NCBI RefSeq assembly: GCF_042654985.1
Contig: NZ_JBHSMT010000005.1
Coordinates: forward strand, 186,001 to 250,000
DNA length: 64,000 nt
Direction: 5' to 3'
Source: Paraherbaspirillum soli
GTDB taxonomy: Bacteria; Pseudomonadota; Gammaproteobacteria; Burkholderiales; Burkholderiaceae_D
The translations under genes and the position numbers were made by a program. The notes beneath the pieces are model-generated. The model did not search any database. It saw only the letters and a list, made by a program, of their open reading frames with translations, and had not been told where the DNA came from. Shown here one piece after another: positions 35,601-43,746 of this stretch (position 1 is its first letter; each line of letters opens with the position of its first letter).

Positions 35601-38600
35601 CGTTGTACTCAATCCTGTAGACAACGAACCGATGCCGCTTGATGTCGAAGTCGACAGCGACGTCACGTTGCTGTTGGTCGTGCTCAGGCCGGATGACACC
35701 GAAGCTATATTGCTATTGGCGGTGCTCAGACCAGTCGAAGTTGAACTCGACAGTGAGGTCACATTGCTGTTGGTCGTGTTCAGGCCAGTCGACAGCGAAC
35801 CCACGTTGCTATTCGTTGCACTCAATCCTGTAGACAACGAACCGATGCCCGTTGAGGCGGAGGTCGACAGCGACGTTACGTTGCTGTTCGTCGTATTCAA
35901 TCCGGTAGACAGCGAACCGATGCCGGTTGAGGCCGAAGTCGACAGTGACGTTACGTTGCTGTTGGTCGTGTTCAAGCCAGTCGACAGCGAAGCCACATTG
36001 ATATCGGTGGTACTCAAGCCTGTAGACAGAGAACTGATACCGGTTGAGGCCGAAGTCGACAGCGACGTTACGTTGCTGTTGGTCGCGCTCAAGCCGGTCG
36101 ACAATGAACCCACGCTGCTGTTCGTTGTACTCAACCCGGTAGACAGCGAACCGATACCGGTTGAGGCCGAAGTCGACAGCGACGTCACGTTGCTGTTGGT
36201 CGCGCTCAGGCCGGTCGACAACGAGCCCACGTTGCTATTCGTTGTACTCAATCCTGTCGACAACGAACTCACATTGCTGTTAGTGGCGCTAAGGCTTGTT
36301 GAAGTTGAACTCGACAGCGAAGCCACGTTACTGTTGGTGGCGTTCAAGCCGGTCGACAACGAGCCGATGCTGCTATTCGTCGTGCTCAACCCGGTAGACA
36401 ACGAACCGATACCCGTTGATGCCGAAGTCGACAACGACGTCACGTTGCTATTGGTGCTGCTCAGGCCAGTCGACAACGAGCCCATATTGCTATTCGTTGT
36501 ACTCAATCCTGCGGACAACGAACTCACATTGCTGTTAGTGGCGCTAAGGCTGGTTGAAGTTGAGCTCGACAGCGACGTTACATTACTGTTGGTCGTGTTC
36601 AGACCAGTCGACAGAGAAGATACATTGCTATTGTTGGTGCTCAGGCCAGTCGACAGTGAACTCACGCTGCTATTCGTTGTGCTCAATCCGGTAGACAGCG
36701 AACCAATACCGGTTGATGCCGAGCTCGACAGCGACGTTACGTTGCTGTTGGCCGCGCTCAGGCCGGTCGACAGCGAGCCCACGCTGCTATTCGTCGTGCT
36801 CAACCCCGTAGACAACGAACCGATACCGGTTGATGCCGAAGTCGACAGCGAAGTTACGTTGCTGTTGGTCGTGCTCAGGCCAGACGACACGGAAGCCACG
36901 TTGCTGTTGGCGGTGCTCAAACCGGTCGACAGCGAACCTACGCTGCTGTTCGTCGTGCTCAACCCGGTGGACAGTGAGCTGATACCGGTTGACGCCGAAC
37001 TCGACAGCGACGTTACGCTGCTCTTGGTGGTGCTCAGGCCGGTCGACAATGAGCCCACGCTGCTGTTCGTTGTGCTCAATCCTGTAGACAACGAACCGAT
37101 GCCGGTTGAGGCCGAACTCGACAATGAAGCCACATTGCTGTTGGTTGTGCTCAAGCCAGTCGACAATGAACCCACGCTGCTATTCGTCGTGCTCAACCCG
37201 GTAGACAGCGAACCGATGCCGGTTGACGCCGAGCTCGACAGCGACGTTACGTTGCTGTTAGTGGCGCTCAAGCCAGTCGACAGCGAGCCCACGTTGCTAT
37301 TCGTTGTACTCAGGCCTGTAGATAGCGAACTTACGTTGCTGTTAGTGGCGCTAAGGCTAGTTGAAGTTGAACTAGACAGCGAAGCCACGTTACTGTTGGT
37401 GGCGTTCAAGCCGGTCGACAACGAGCCAACGCTGCTGTTCGTCGTACTCAATCCGGTGGACAGCGAACTCACATTACTGTTGGTCGTGCTCAAGCCGGAC
37501 GAGACTGAAGCTACATTGCTGTTTGTGGTGCTCAGACCGGTCGACAGCGAAGTCACGTTGCTATTGTTGGTACTCAACCCGGTAGACAGCGAGCCCACGC
37601 TGCTGTTCGTTGTGCTCAAGCCGGTGGATAGCGAACCGATACCGGTTGATACGGAACTCGACAACGAGGTCATGTTGCTGTTGGTCGTGCTTAGGCCGGA
37701 CGACACCGAAGCCACATTGCTGTTGATGCTGCTCAGGCCAGTCGAAGTTGAACTCGACAGCGATGTTACGTTGCTGTTGGTGGTGCTCAAGCCGGTGGAC
37801 AGCGAGCCCACACTGCTATTCGTTGTGCTCAAGCCCGTAGACAGTGAACCGATACCGGTTGAGGCCGAAGTCGACAATGAAGTCAAATTACTGTTGGTAG
37901 TGCTCATGCCGGATGACAGCGAAGTCACATTGCTATTGGTCGCGCTCAGGCCGGTCGACAACGAACCCACACTACTATTCGCTGTACTCAACCCGGTAGA
38001 CAGCGAACCGATGCTGGTTGATGCCGAAGTCGACAGCGAAGCCACGTTGCTATTCGTGTTGTTCAAGCCTGTCGAAAGCGAACTCATATTGCTGTTGGTT
38101 GTGCTCAGGCCGGTCGACAACGAAGTCACGTTACTGTTGGTGGCGTTCAGACCAGTCGACAGGGAAGATACATTGCTATTGTTGGTGCTCAGGCCCGTCG
38201 ACAGCGAACCCACACTGCTATTCGTCGTACTCAATCCAGTGGACAGCGAACCAATTCCTGTTGATGCTGAACTCGACAGCGAGGCCACGCTGCTATTCGT
38301 CGTGCTCAAACCCGTAGATAACGAACCGATACCTGTTGATGCAGAACTCGACAACGAACTCACGTTGCTGTTGGTGGTGCTCAAGCCGGTCGACAACGAG
38401 GTCACGTTGCTATTGTTGGTACTTAAGCCGGTCGACAGCGACCCGATACCTGTTGATGCTGAGGTAGACAACGAGCTCAAGCCGCTATTCGCCGTACTCA
38501 AACCCGTAGACAGTGAACCGATACTCGTTGATGCAGAAGTCGACAACGAGCTCACGTTGCTGTTGGTCGTGCTCAAGCCAGTCGACACCGAAGCTACATT

Positions 38601-39836
38601 GCTATTCGCGGTGCTCAGCCCCGTCGAAGTTGAACTCGACAGCGAAGTCACATTGCTGTTGGTCGTGCTCAGGCCGGATGACAACGAAGTCACATTGCTA
38701 TTCGTGGTGCTCAGACCCGTCGAAGTCGAACTCGACAACGAAGTCACATTGCTTTTAGTAGTACTCAAGCCAGTCGACAGCGAAGTTACATTGCTGTTGT
38801 TTGTGCTCAGCCCGGTAGAGAGCGAAGCGATGCCTGTCGACGTCGAAGTCGACAGCGATGTCACATTGCTGTTGGCGGTGCTCAAGCCGGTTGAAACTGA
38901 ACCAATGCCGCTCGACAGGGAAGCGCTGGCGGTTGACAGTTGGGCGACGTTCACCGCATCCGCCTGGTTGATGCCCGCTGCCACGCCAGTGACAGTGCGA
39001 TTGCCGACATTGACTTCGCCGGCCGAGGTCTGAGCCGCCGTCAGGCCATAGGCGGTGTAGCCGGTTTGCGCGCCTACCGTGGTGGCCGAGCCGTTGCCCA
39101 GCGCCACGCTGTTGGTGTGAGCTGCAGTCGCTCCGGTGCCGATGGCGATGCCGTTAACCACGGTGGTCGTCGCACCATTGCCGATGACCACGGAGTTGGT
39201 GGCTGCGGCGGAGGTGCTGGAATTTTGGCCGATCGCGACGGACTGGGCACCGGCAGCATTTGCACCACCTGAGCCGGTACCGCTGCCGCCGCCGATGGCG
39301 ACCGATGAAGCGCCGCTGGATATGGCGTCGTCACCCAGCGCATACGCACCGACGCCGCTGGCTTGGGCGCCGGAACCGATTGCCGTCGCACTGTTGGCTG
39401 ACGCACTGGCGTTATTGCCGATCGCTACGCTATAGGCGACAGCGGCATTTGCGCCATTGCCCAACGCAATGGCCGCTGTGTCGGTAGCCTGCGCGCTATT
39501 GCCGAGCGCCGTAGCTTGCGAGCCGCTCGCATTCGCACTATTGCCAATCGCCGTGCCGCCCGAGCCGCTTGCCGTGGCTCTCCCGGTCGCGCTGGTGGTT
39601 CCCGAACCGACGGCGATTCCGGTAGTCCCTCCGGTAACGACGCCGACGCCACCGGTATTTCCGGTGTAACTCGCATGCGCGGCTGGGGACATCAATGCGG
39701 TTGTCCCCAACACGGCAGCGGCCACGATGGCGGCCACTTTTGAGCTGCTGCGCTTGCCGCGCGCTGCCGTGTTTTCGGAGACGGCGACCCAGGCGCCAAG
39801 CGCTTCGCTATATACGGTGCGATAAATTTTATTCAT
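29673..39836 (-). CDS. Giant trimeric autotransporter adhesin (YadA-like)
   Basis: It is a surface adhesin of 3387 residues from the ATG at 39836. Residues 1-24 (MNKIYRTVYSEALGAWVAVSE) form an extended signal peptide region, and cleavage is likely after AHA near residue 55. Residues about 56-300 are a YadA-like head of 14-residue repeats (AIGNSANASGSQATALG type). A neck with ADAVNVAQL leads into the stalk at about 303-2918. The stalk is built from 14-residue units (SLSTGLSTTNSNVT) mixed with 25-residue units that add SLSTSASTGIG. A short neck (RYFKADGK) and more stalk follow, then a second head (about 3160-3290) and the beta-barrel anchor in the last 75 or so residues. The only cysteines I see are C3162 and C3176. 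The last residue is Lys, with Trp just before it. It may be co-transcribed with the DUF4019 gene upstream. Confidence 0.95.
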   Translation of the reverse strand: MNKIYRTVYSEALGAWVAVSENTAARGKRSSSKVAAIVAAAVLGTTALMSPAAHASYTGNTGGVGVVTGGTTGIAVGSGTTSATGRATASGSGGTAIGNSANASGSQATALGNSAQATDTAAIALGNGANAAVAYSVAIGNNASASANSATAIGSGAQASGVGAYALGDDAISSGASSVAIGGGSGTGSGGANAAGAQSVAIGQNSSTSAAATNSVVIGNGATTTVVNGIAIGTGATAAHTNSVALGNGSATTVGAQTGYTAYGLTAAQTSAGEVNVGNRTVTGVAAGINQADAVNVAQLSTASASLSSGIGSVSTGLSTANSNVTSLSTSTSTGIASLSTGLSTNNSNVTSLSTGLSTTKSNVTSLSSSTSTGLSTTNSNVTSLSSGLSTTNSNVTSLSSSTSTGLSTANSNVASVSTGLSTTNSNVSSLSTSASTSIGSLSTGLSTANSGLSSLSTSASTGIGSLSTGLSTNNSNVTSLSTGLSTTNSNVSSLSSSASTGIGSLSTGLSTTNSSVASLSSSASTGIGSLSTGLSTTNSSVGSLSTGLSTNNSNVSSLSTGLNATNSNVTSLSTGLSTTNSNMSSLSTGLNNTNSNVASLSTSASTSIGSLSTGLSTANSSVGSLSTGLSATNSNVTSLSSGMSTTNSNLTSLSTSASTGIGSLSTGLSTTNSSVGSLSTGLSTTNSNVTSLSSSTSTGLSSINSNVASVSSGLSTTNSNMTSLSSSVSTGIGSLSTGLSTTNSSVGSLSTGLSTNNSNVTSLSTGLSTTNSNVASVSSGLSTTNSNVSSLSTGLSTTNSSVGSLSTGLNATNSNVASLSSSTSTSLSATNSNVSSLSTGLSTTNSNVGSLSTGLSATNSNVTSLSSSASTGIGSLSTGLSTTNSSVGSLSTGLSTTNSNVASLSSSASTGIGSLSTGLSTTNSSVGSLSTGLSTTKSSVTSLSSSASTGISSLSTGLSTTNSSVGSLSTGLSTANSNVASVSSGLSTTNSNVTSLSTSASTGIGSLSTGLSTTNSSVGSLSTGLSAANSNVTSLSSSASTGIGSLSTGLSTTNSSVSSLSTGLSTNNSNVSSLSTGLNTTNSNVTSLSSSTSTSLSATNSNVSSLSAGLSTTNSNMGSLSTGLSSTNSNVTSLSTSASTGIGSLSTGLSTTNSSIGSLSTGLNATNSNVASLSSSTSTSLSATNSNVSSLSTGLSTTNSNVGSLSTGLSATNSNVTSLSTSASTGIGSLSTGLSTTNSSVGSLSTGLSATNSNVTSLSTSASTGISSLSTGLSTTDINVASLSTGLNTTNSNVTSLSTSASTGIGSLSTGLNTTNSNVTSLSTSASTGIGSLSTGLSATNSNVGSLSTGLNTTNSNVTSLSSSTSTGLSTANSNIASVSSGLSTTNSNVTSLSTSTSSGIGSLSTGLSTTNSSVGSLSTGLSSTNSNVTSLSSGLSTTNSNVTSLSTGLSTTDSNVASLSTGLNTTNSNVTSLSTSTSTGIGSLSTGLSTANSSVGSLSTGLSATNSNVTSLSTSTSTGIGSLSTGLSTTNSSVGSLSTGLSAANSNVTSLSTSASTGIGSLSTGLSTTNSNVGSLSTSASTGIGSLSTGLSTTNSSVGSLSTGLSATNSNVTSLSTSASTGIGSLSTGLSATNSNVTSLSTSASTGIGSLSTGLSTTNSNVTSLSTGLSTTDSNVASLSTGLNTTNNNVTSLSSSASTGIGSLSTGLSTTNSSVGSLSTGLSATNSNVTSLSTSASTGIGSLSTGLNTTNSNVTSLSTSASTGIGSLSTGLSATNSNVGSLSTGLSTTNSNVTSLSTGLSTTDSNVASLSTGLNTTNSNVTSLSTSASTGIGSLSTGLSATNSNVSSLSTGLTATNSNVTSLSTSASTGIGSLSTGLSTTNSNVSSLSTGLSATNSNVTSLSTSASTGIGSLSTGLSTTNSNVGSLSTGLSNTNSNVTSLSSGLSTTNSNVTSLSTGLSTTDSNVASLSTGLNTTNSNVTSLSTSASTGIGSLSTGLSTTNSNVTSLSTGLSTTDSNVASLSTGLNTTNSNVTSLSTSASTGIGSLSTGLSTTNSNVGSLSTGLSATNSNVTSLSTSASTGIGSLSTGLSTTNSSVSSLSTGLSATNSNVTSLSTSASTGIGSLSSGLSTTNSNVGSLSTGLSTTNSNVTSLSTSASTGIGSLSTGLSTTNSSIGSLSTGLSATNSNVTSLSSSASTGIGSLSTGLSTTNSNVGSLSTGLSATNSNVTSLSSSTSTGLSTTNSNIASVSSGLSTTNSNVSSLSTGLSTTNSSVGSLSTGLSTANSNVTSLSSSTSTGLSTANSNIASVSTGLSTTNSNVSSLSTGLSTTNSNVGSLSTGLSATNSNVTSLSSSTSTSLSATNSNVSSLSTGLSTTNSNVDSLSTGLSATNSNVTSLSTSASTGIGSLSTGLSTTNSSVGSLSTGLSATNSNVTSLSTSASTGIGSLSTGLSTTNSNVASLSTGLNTTNSNVTSLSTSASTGIGSLSTGLSTTNSSVGSLSTGLSSTNSNVTSLSSGLSTTNSNVTSLSTGLSTTDSNVASLSTGLNTTNSNVTSLSTSASTGIGSLSTGLSATNSNVGSLSTGLSATNSNVTSLSTSASTGIGSLSTGLSTTNSNVGSLSTGLSATSSNVTSLSTSASTGIGSLSTGLSTTNSSVGSLSTGLSATNSNVTSLSTSASTGIGSLSTGLSTTNSNVSSLSTGLSATNSNVTSLSTSASTGIGSLSTGLSTTNSNVSSLSTGLSATNSNVTSLSTSASTGIGSLSTGLSTTNSNVSSLSTGLSATNSNVTSLSSSASTGIGSLSTGLSTTNSNVGSLSTGLSTTNSSVGSLSTGLSSTNSNVTSLSSGLSTTNSNVTSLSTGLSTTDSNVTSLSTGLNTTNSNVTSLSTSASTGIGSLSTGLSTTNSNVGSLSSSLSSIQNSGVTRYFKADGKQNGSDDAVVTTGSNSVALGANSSNGTRINVVSVGSAGGERQIINVAAGTASTDAVNVSQLTSLSTASASGIGSLSTGLSSTNSNVSSLSTAVSSGLSSSSSRIDSLSTTLSTTGSGIGSLSTGLNTTNSNVSSLSTSTSTGITSLSTGLASLSTGLNGLASLANGLITNTNGTNSLSTALTSLTDAAKNAAANGGALGGTTSGGANRNGTMQTRGAIGTKVNDVVAATCSNVNGIDATGSGLCAQATRDGATALGSNAQATDTNTTAVGFRALASQAGSVAIGYNARATGDPTVAIGNNALASGSDAVAMGAGAQATASRSVALGAYSVADQANTVSVGSAGNERRITNVAAGVNATDAVNLAQLREVSSQVGNVARIAYSGVAMGMAMSGAVMPTLERGEKGVGVGVGSYQSYGALALQFKSVSDSGNSSWGAGVSTTGRNSAFQLGYGFKWK
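31085..38930 (-). repeat. Tandem 42-bp and 75-bp coding repeats of adhesin stalk
   Basis: About 7.8 kb consists of imperfect 42-bp units (14 residues, two heptads) interspersed with 75-bp units (25 residues: one 11-residue and two 7-residue turns). All units are multiples of three, so copy-number change keeps the frame. A longer module containing STTDSNVASLSTGLNTT recurs eight times, all between 31.2 and 36.1 kb. Confidence 0.95.
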
Positions 39837-39982
39837 TATTGGCTCTATGCAAAAGTAAGTAGGGCTTGCGGCGGCAGACCGATCGCGCAAGCGAGATCAC
39901 ACGGAAAATAAAAATGCTAAAAACAGGGAGACAGCAGACGGCGGTTACCAGGGAAGAGCGGAAAGCTGGGACCGGCAACCCA

Positions 39983-40501
39983 TCATTTGGCGGCCGCCGC
40001 TATGGGGCCGTACTGATAGCCGACTGGAACCCAGCGGCCGTTCAACCAGATCAGCGCGACCTTCTCCCAGGCGGGTGTTTTGGCGTAGCCGGACACAAAG
40101 GTGACGCTGACAAATTCACCGCGGGGCAAGTTGGGATGATCGATCTGGTGCTCCATCGCCTGCCAGACGCGCGCGTCCGGCGCCCGGCCCAGTTGGCTGC
40201 GCATACTGCCGATGTAGCTGACCCAGGCGGTCCGGTCTGACTGTTCTTTCATCAACGCAGCGCTTTGCTCCCACATCGGTCCAGCCTGGTCGGCATCGGC
40301 CAAGGTCAGCCATTGCCGGGCGACGTCGATGGCGGCATCGGCAGACACCGGCTGCGCCGCAGCACCTGCGGACAACAGCATGCTTAAGGACAATAGAAAA
40401 AACAGTTTGGCAAGATTGCGCGTTTTCCCGAACTTGGCGCTCAAGCGCATGCCGCAACCGAGCAGCGCCTTGAACCGGACTGATTGATGCAAATTTTTCA
40501 T
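39983..40501 (-). CDS. Exported DUF4019 protein
   Basis: This is a 172-residue protein from the ATG at 40501, which has AGGGG 5 nt upstream. The frame is open further to 40615 without other signals. A long basic N-terminus leads to a hydrophobic signal segment (LAKLFFLLSLSMLLSAGAAA, about residues 31-50). The mature part matches DUF4019: ARQWLTLADADQAGPMWEQSA, RSQLGRAPDARVW, LPRGEFVSVTFVSGYA and the end LIWLNGRWVPVGYQYG. The fold is probably NTF2-like, with unknown function. It lies 146 bp upstream of the adhesin gene on the same strand, so it may be a periplasmic helper, but this is an inference from position. Confidence 0.75.
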   Translation of the reverse strand: MKNLHQSVRFKALLGCGMRLSAKFGKTRNLAKLFFLLSLSMLLSAGAAAQPVSADAAIDVARQWLTLADADQAGPMWEQSAALMKEQSDRTAWVSYIGSMRSQLGRAPDARVWQAMEHQIDHPNLPRGEFVSVTFVSGYAKTPAWEKVALIWLNGRWVPVGYQYGPIAAAAK

Positions 40502-40545
40502 TTTTCCCCTTCGAAATTTGGCGTTTTTGTGACCGCAAAGGACTT

Positions 40546-41415
40546 TGTTAAATCGCATCAATAGTGAAGCGATCGAGTTCACCTTCTCGCGTCGCGATTT
40601 AACATTTCTAAACAAAGGAAAATCACAATAAAAGCGAACTTACCATTCCGTCTGCGCAGAATTTCACGAATTAACAATGATTGACACCACGAAACATTAT
40701 TTAACAAATAAATTGCCGTTTTATCACTTGATTGTTGCAACTACGCTACTGAATTTGATACAGAAGCTAGGGCGACTCCAATGTTGCTAGGCGTGTTTGC
40801 CGCAACAATCAAACCAAGGCTCAAGCGCTGCCAAAGCGTCGTCTTGAACGCCAACCGGCCCCGGCACGACAAATCCGGAGCTCAAAGCCATTGCTAGCGG
40901 AGCAAAACGAGTTACCTGAAGGGAATATTTCGGTGTCGGGCTCCCCATTCCTTCCCGACAATGATTTCTTTTAATCTAGTGTTTTTTAAAGCTGACCGAA
41001 TGTTAATTACAATCAACAGCTGTGTCATCTAAATCAATTCCCTATCGTCGTAATTTAACAACGGAAATATTGCGTTGCGATCACAAGATTTATGATTGAT
41101 CTGCAATGTATTTAGTTGCTCTTCAATAATTTCAAATAGGCATCTATCGCGCTACAACCCGCGCCAATATTGAGGATGCAGATATTCAGGCACTTATTGA
41201 ATTAAATACATGGCAATGGAAATGGCTAGCACTTAGCTGCAAATTGGCAATATAGCGGGAGAGAAATTTTTTGAATTGCGGACGGGAAATTATTAATTAT
41301 TCTTATGAGAAATGATAAACACATTTCCGAAAGGGAATATGTCACCATTTAACATTGTTGGTTTAAATTAATAAATTTTCTTATTGGAAATAATATAAAC
41401 CTTGAATTGTTAAAT
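40546..41415. promoter_or_regulatory. Cluster of ATTTAACA sites
   Basis: ATTTAACA or its complement TGTTAAAT occurs at 40546, 40597, 40699, 41053, 41347 and 41408, with a shorter ATTAACA near 40669. The first two extend to an exact 11-bp inverted repeat, TGTTAAATCGC at 40546-40556 and GCGATTTAACA at 40594-40604, with centres about 48 bp apart. The first lies about 45 bp upstream of the DUF4019 start codon. Confidence 0.45.
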
Positions 41416-41491
41416 CGGTGCCGTGCACTGATAATCCGGGAACAAGCCGAGCGGCCGATTGGTCGCGGACAACAACATCCTTGGTCAAAAA

Positions 41492-41524
41492 AATGCCCGC
41501 AATAAGCAACTTATTGCGGGCATT
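41492..41524 (-). terminator. Terminator of rbgA
   Basis: AATGCCCGCAATAAG and CTTATTGCGGGCATT form a perfect 15-bp stem with a 3-nt loop. On the minus strand a T-run follows it. Confidence 0.85.
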
Positions 41525-41548
41525 CTTGTTGCTGCGGTGCGCACTGAT

Positions 41549-42478
41549 TCAGGCCACATCGCCCTCTTCGTCTGCTTCAGCGGCCTCGGCCTCGGCTTGC
41601 CTTTGGGCCATCTCTTCCTGATAGGCCGCCAACAGCGCAGCCCTGGTTTGTGGCGTTTCCAGGCTAATGCGTCCGAGTGCGCCGGTGCGGTAATCCTGCA
41701 ATAGCGTGTGAGCCGCCTTCTCCAGATCCAGGTCGCCGCCCTTCAGCCGGAAGCCGCGGCGCATGGCGACGCCCTCGACCACGCTGACGCCGTCGATGCC
41801 TTCCGTTTTCAGGCCATAACGCGCGGTCAGCAACGGCGCATAGCGAAGCAGCAACAGATCGGCCAAAAAGGTCGCGACTTCTTCTTCGATCAGGGCATTG
41901 CTGCCGATCGCGTGGCTGGCGGCCAGCATCAAGCCGTCGCTCGGGTGGGCGATCTTGGGCCACAGCATGCCGGGGGTATCGATCAACACCATGTTCTTGT
42001 TCAGATACAGCCGCTGCTGGGTTTTGGTGACAGCCGGCTCGTCGCCGACTGCCGCTACCCGGCGTTTGAGCAAGGCATTCATCAAGGTCGATTTACCGAC
42101 ATTGGGAATCCCCATGATCATCATGCGCAATGGCTTCAACGCGGTGCCGCGATGCGGCGCCAGCGCCATGCACAAGCCCGGGATCTTGGCGACATCGGCC
42201 GGCTTCTTGCAGCTAAGCGCCACGGCTTGCACATTCTTTTGGCTGTTGTAATAGGCGATCCATGCCTGGGTGGCAGCGGGGTCGGCGAGATCGCTCTTGT
42301 TGAGGATTTTCAGGCATGGGCGTTGCCGATGCAGGCGCAGCTGTTCGATCATCGGATTGCAACTGGCTTGCGGCAAGCGCCCATCCAGCACTTCGATCAC
42401 GAGATCGACTTTCTCCATAGCTTCCGCCGCCTTCTTGCGGGCGGCGTTCATATGACCGGGGAACCATTGTATGGACAT
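41549..42478 (-). CDS. rbgA: Ribosome biogenesis GTPase
   Basis: This 309-residue GTPase (also named YlqF) helps assemble the 50S subunit. The motif order is circularly permuted, as in this family: G4 LNKSDLAD (about residues 60-67), then G1 GIPNVGKSTLMNALL and G3 DTPGMLWPK. The start MSIQWFPGHMNAARK is the conserved N-terminus. A tail of Ala and Glu (EAEAAEADEEGDVA) ends the protein. Confidence 0.93.
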   Translation of the reverse strand: MSIQWFPGHMNAARKKAAEAMEKVDLVIEVLDGRLPQASCNPMIEQLRLHRQRPCLKILNKSDLADPAATQAWIAYYNSQKNVQAVALSCKKPADVAKIPGLCMALAPHRGTALKPLRMMIMGIPNVGKSTLMNALLKRRVAAVGDEPAVTKTQQRLYLNKNMVLIDTPGMLWPKIAHPSDGLMLAASHAIGSNALIEEEVATFLADLLLLRYAPLLTARYGLKTEGIDGVSVVEGVAMRRGFRLKGGDLDLEKAAHTLLQDYRTGALGRISLETPQTRAALLAAYQEEMAQRQAEAEAAEADEEGDVA

Positions 42479-42566
42479 GCGTTGTCTTGTCTGGCAAAAA
42501 TAAACCGCTATTGTACGGACTTAAAGCCTGAAATGACGTTATCTGCAGCCTATTTCGGGTGCCGTC

Positions 42567-43508
42567 TCATTCCAGCTCGGCCAATACTTTCAAATGCGCA
42601 ACCACGCTGCGCCCCAGCGCCGACAGGTTATAGCCGCCCTCCAGGCAGCTGACGATCCGGCCTTGCGCATACTGCTTGGCTACCAGCATGACCTGGCGCG
42701 TGAGCCACGCATAATCGTCTTCTACCAGGGCCATCTGCGCCATATCGTCTTCCCGATGCGCATCGAAACCGGCGGAAACAAAGATCATCTGCGGTCGGTG
42801 AGCATGCAATGCCGGCAACCACTGCTCGGTCACCAGCTGCCGCACGGCGCGGCCATCGGTGTAGGCAGGCACCGGCACGTTGACGGCATTGGCGGTGACG
42901 GTTTCGGCGCCGCTATAGGGGTAAAAAGGATGTTGGAAAAAACTGGTCATCAGCACCCGCGGCTCATCGGCAAATATTTGCGCGGTGCCGTTACCGTGAT
43001 GCACATCAAAATCGACAATCGCGACCCGCTCCAGTCCGTGCACTTCCAGCGCATGGCGGGCGGCGATGGCAACGTTATTGAACAGGCAAAACCCCATCGA
43101 GGTAGTCGATGTCGCATGATGCCCGGGCGGCCGCACCGAACAAAACGCATTGTCGAGTTCGCCCGCGAGCACCGCATCGGTCGCTGCAATCGCCGCTCCC
43201 GCAGCCCGTAGCGCCGCCTGCCAGCTATGCGCATTCAGCGAGGTGTCGGGATCCAGCGCATAGTGGCCGGACGGATCGCCGGCCAGCGCCAGACTATGCT
43301 CCCGGATCAGCGCGATCATGGCCTCCTCGTGCACCCGCGCAATGGCCGCCAGCTGCGCCTCCGGGGCCTCGCGATGCTCCAGCCAGTGATCGATGCGGCT
43401 CGCGATCAGTTGGTCTTCGATTGCCTGTAACCTGGCCGGCGATTCCGGATGCCACGCGCCCATCTCATGCAGCTTGCAGTCGGGATGGGTATAGAAAGCA
43501 GTAGTCAC
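42567..43508 (-). CDS. Histone-deacetylase-like amidohydrolase
   Basis: This zinc-dependent deacylase family includes acetoin-utilisation and polyamine deacetylases; the substrate here is unknown. The start is placed at the GTG at 43508, giving MTTAFYTHPDCKLHEMGAWHPE, the usual N-terminus, and 313 residues; the frame is open to 43658. Active-site motifs are RPPGHHATSTTSMGFCLFNN (tandem His), VDFDVHHGNGTAQIF (Asp and His zinc ligands), AGFDAHREDD (third ligand) and the GGYN end motif. It is divergent from the moxR operon. Confidence 0.88.
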   Translation of the reverse strand: MTTAFYTHPDCKLHEMGAWHPESPARLQAIEDQLIASRIDHWLEHREAPEAQLAAIARVHEEAMIALIREHSLALAGDPSGHYALDPDTSLNAHSWQAALRAAGAAIAATDAVLAGELDNAFCSVRPPGHHATSTTSMGFCLFNNVAIAARHALEVHGLERVAIVDFDVHHGNGTAQIFADEPRVLMTSFFQHPFYPYSGAETVTANAVNVPVPAYTDGRAVRQLVTEQWLPALHAHRPQMIFVSAGFDAHREDDMAQMALVEDDYAWLTRQVMLVAKQYAQGRIVSCLEGGYNLSALGRSVVAHLKVLAELE

Positions 43509-43746
43509 TTTGTTTAGCCAAAAAGTTTTCTGAAAATCATGCCGAAACCCGCGCCGATAACGGTCAGGTTTGCAGCGCCTTGTACTCCGCTCCATAGTTT
43601 CCCGCAAAAATGCATACCATGCATTCCAATCTGTGGCAGCTTGCCGAGAAATTAGCAACTCAGAACACTAGGTGAAATTTGGGGAAGTTTGTATGATTCT
43701 GTTTCTCGCTATTTGTACGCCGGCCGCCCACCCAACAGAAGAATTC

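Larger units (their letters stand above)
40502..41548. other. AT-rich intergenic region upstream of adhesin locus
   Basis: About 1 kb without a credible ORF, far more AT-rich than the surroundings. It carries repeated ATTTAACA sites (listed separately) and, at its right end, the rbgA terminator. It most likely holds the promoter and control sites of the DUF4019-adhesin unit. Confidence 0.6.

Noticed and set aside
31085..38930. CRISPR-like periodic repeats
   Set aside because: Units are adjacent, in frame, and encode coiled coil; there are no unique spacers and no cas genes.
31114..39033. A 2639-codon open frame antisense to the adhesin stalk
   Set aside because: It mirrors the 42-bp repeats: units are multiples of three and contain no stop in this frame, so openness is automatic. 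The product is a monotonous hydrophobic repeat with no start signals.
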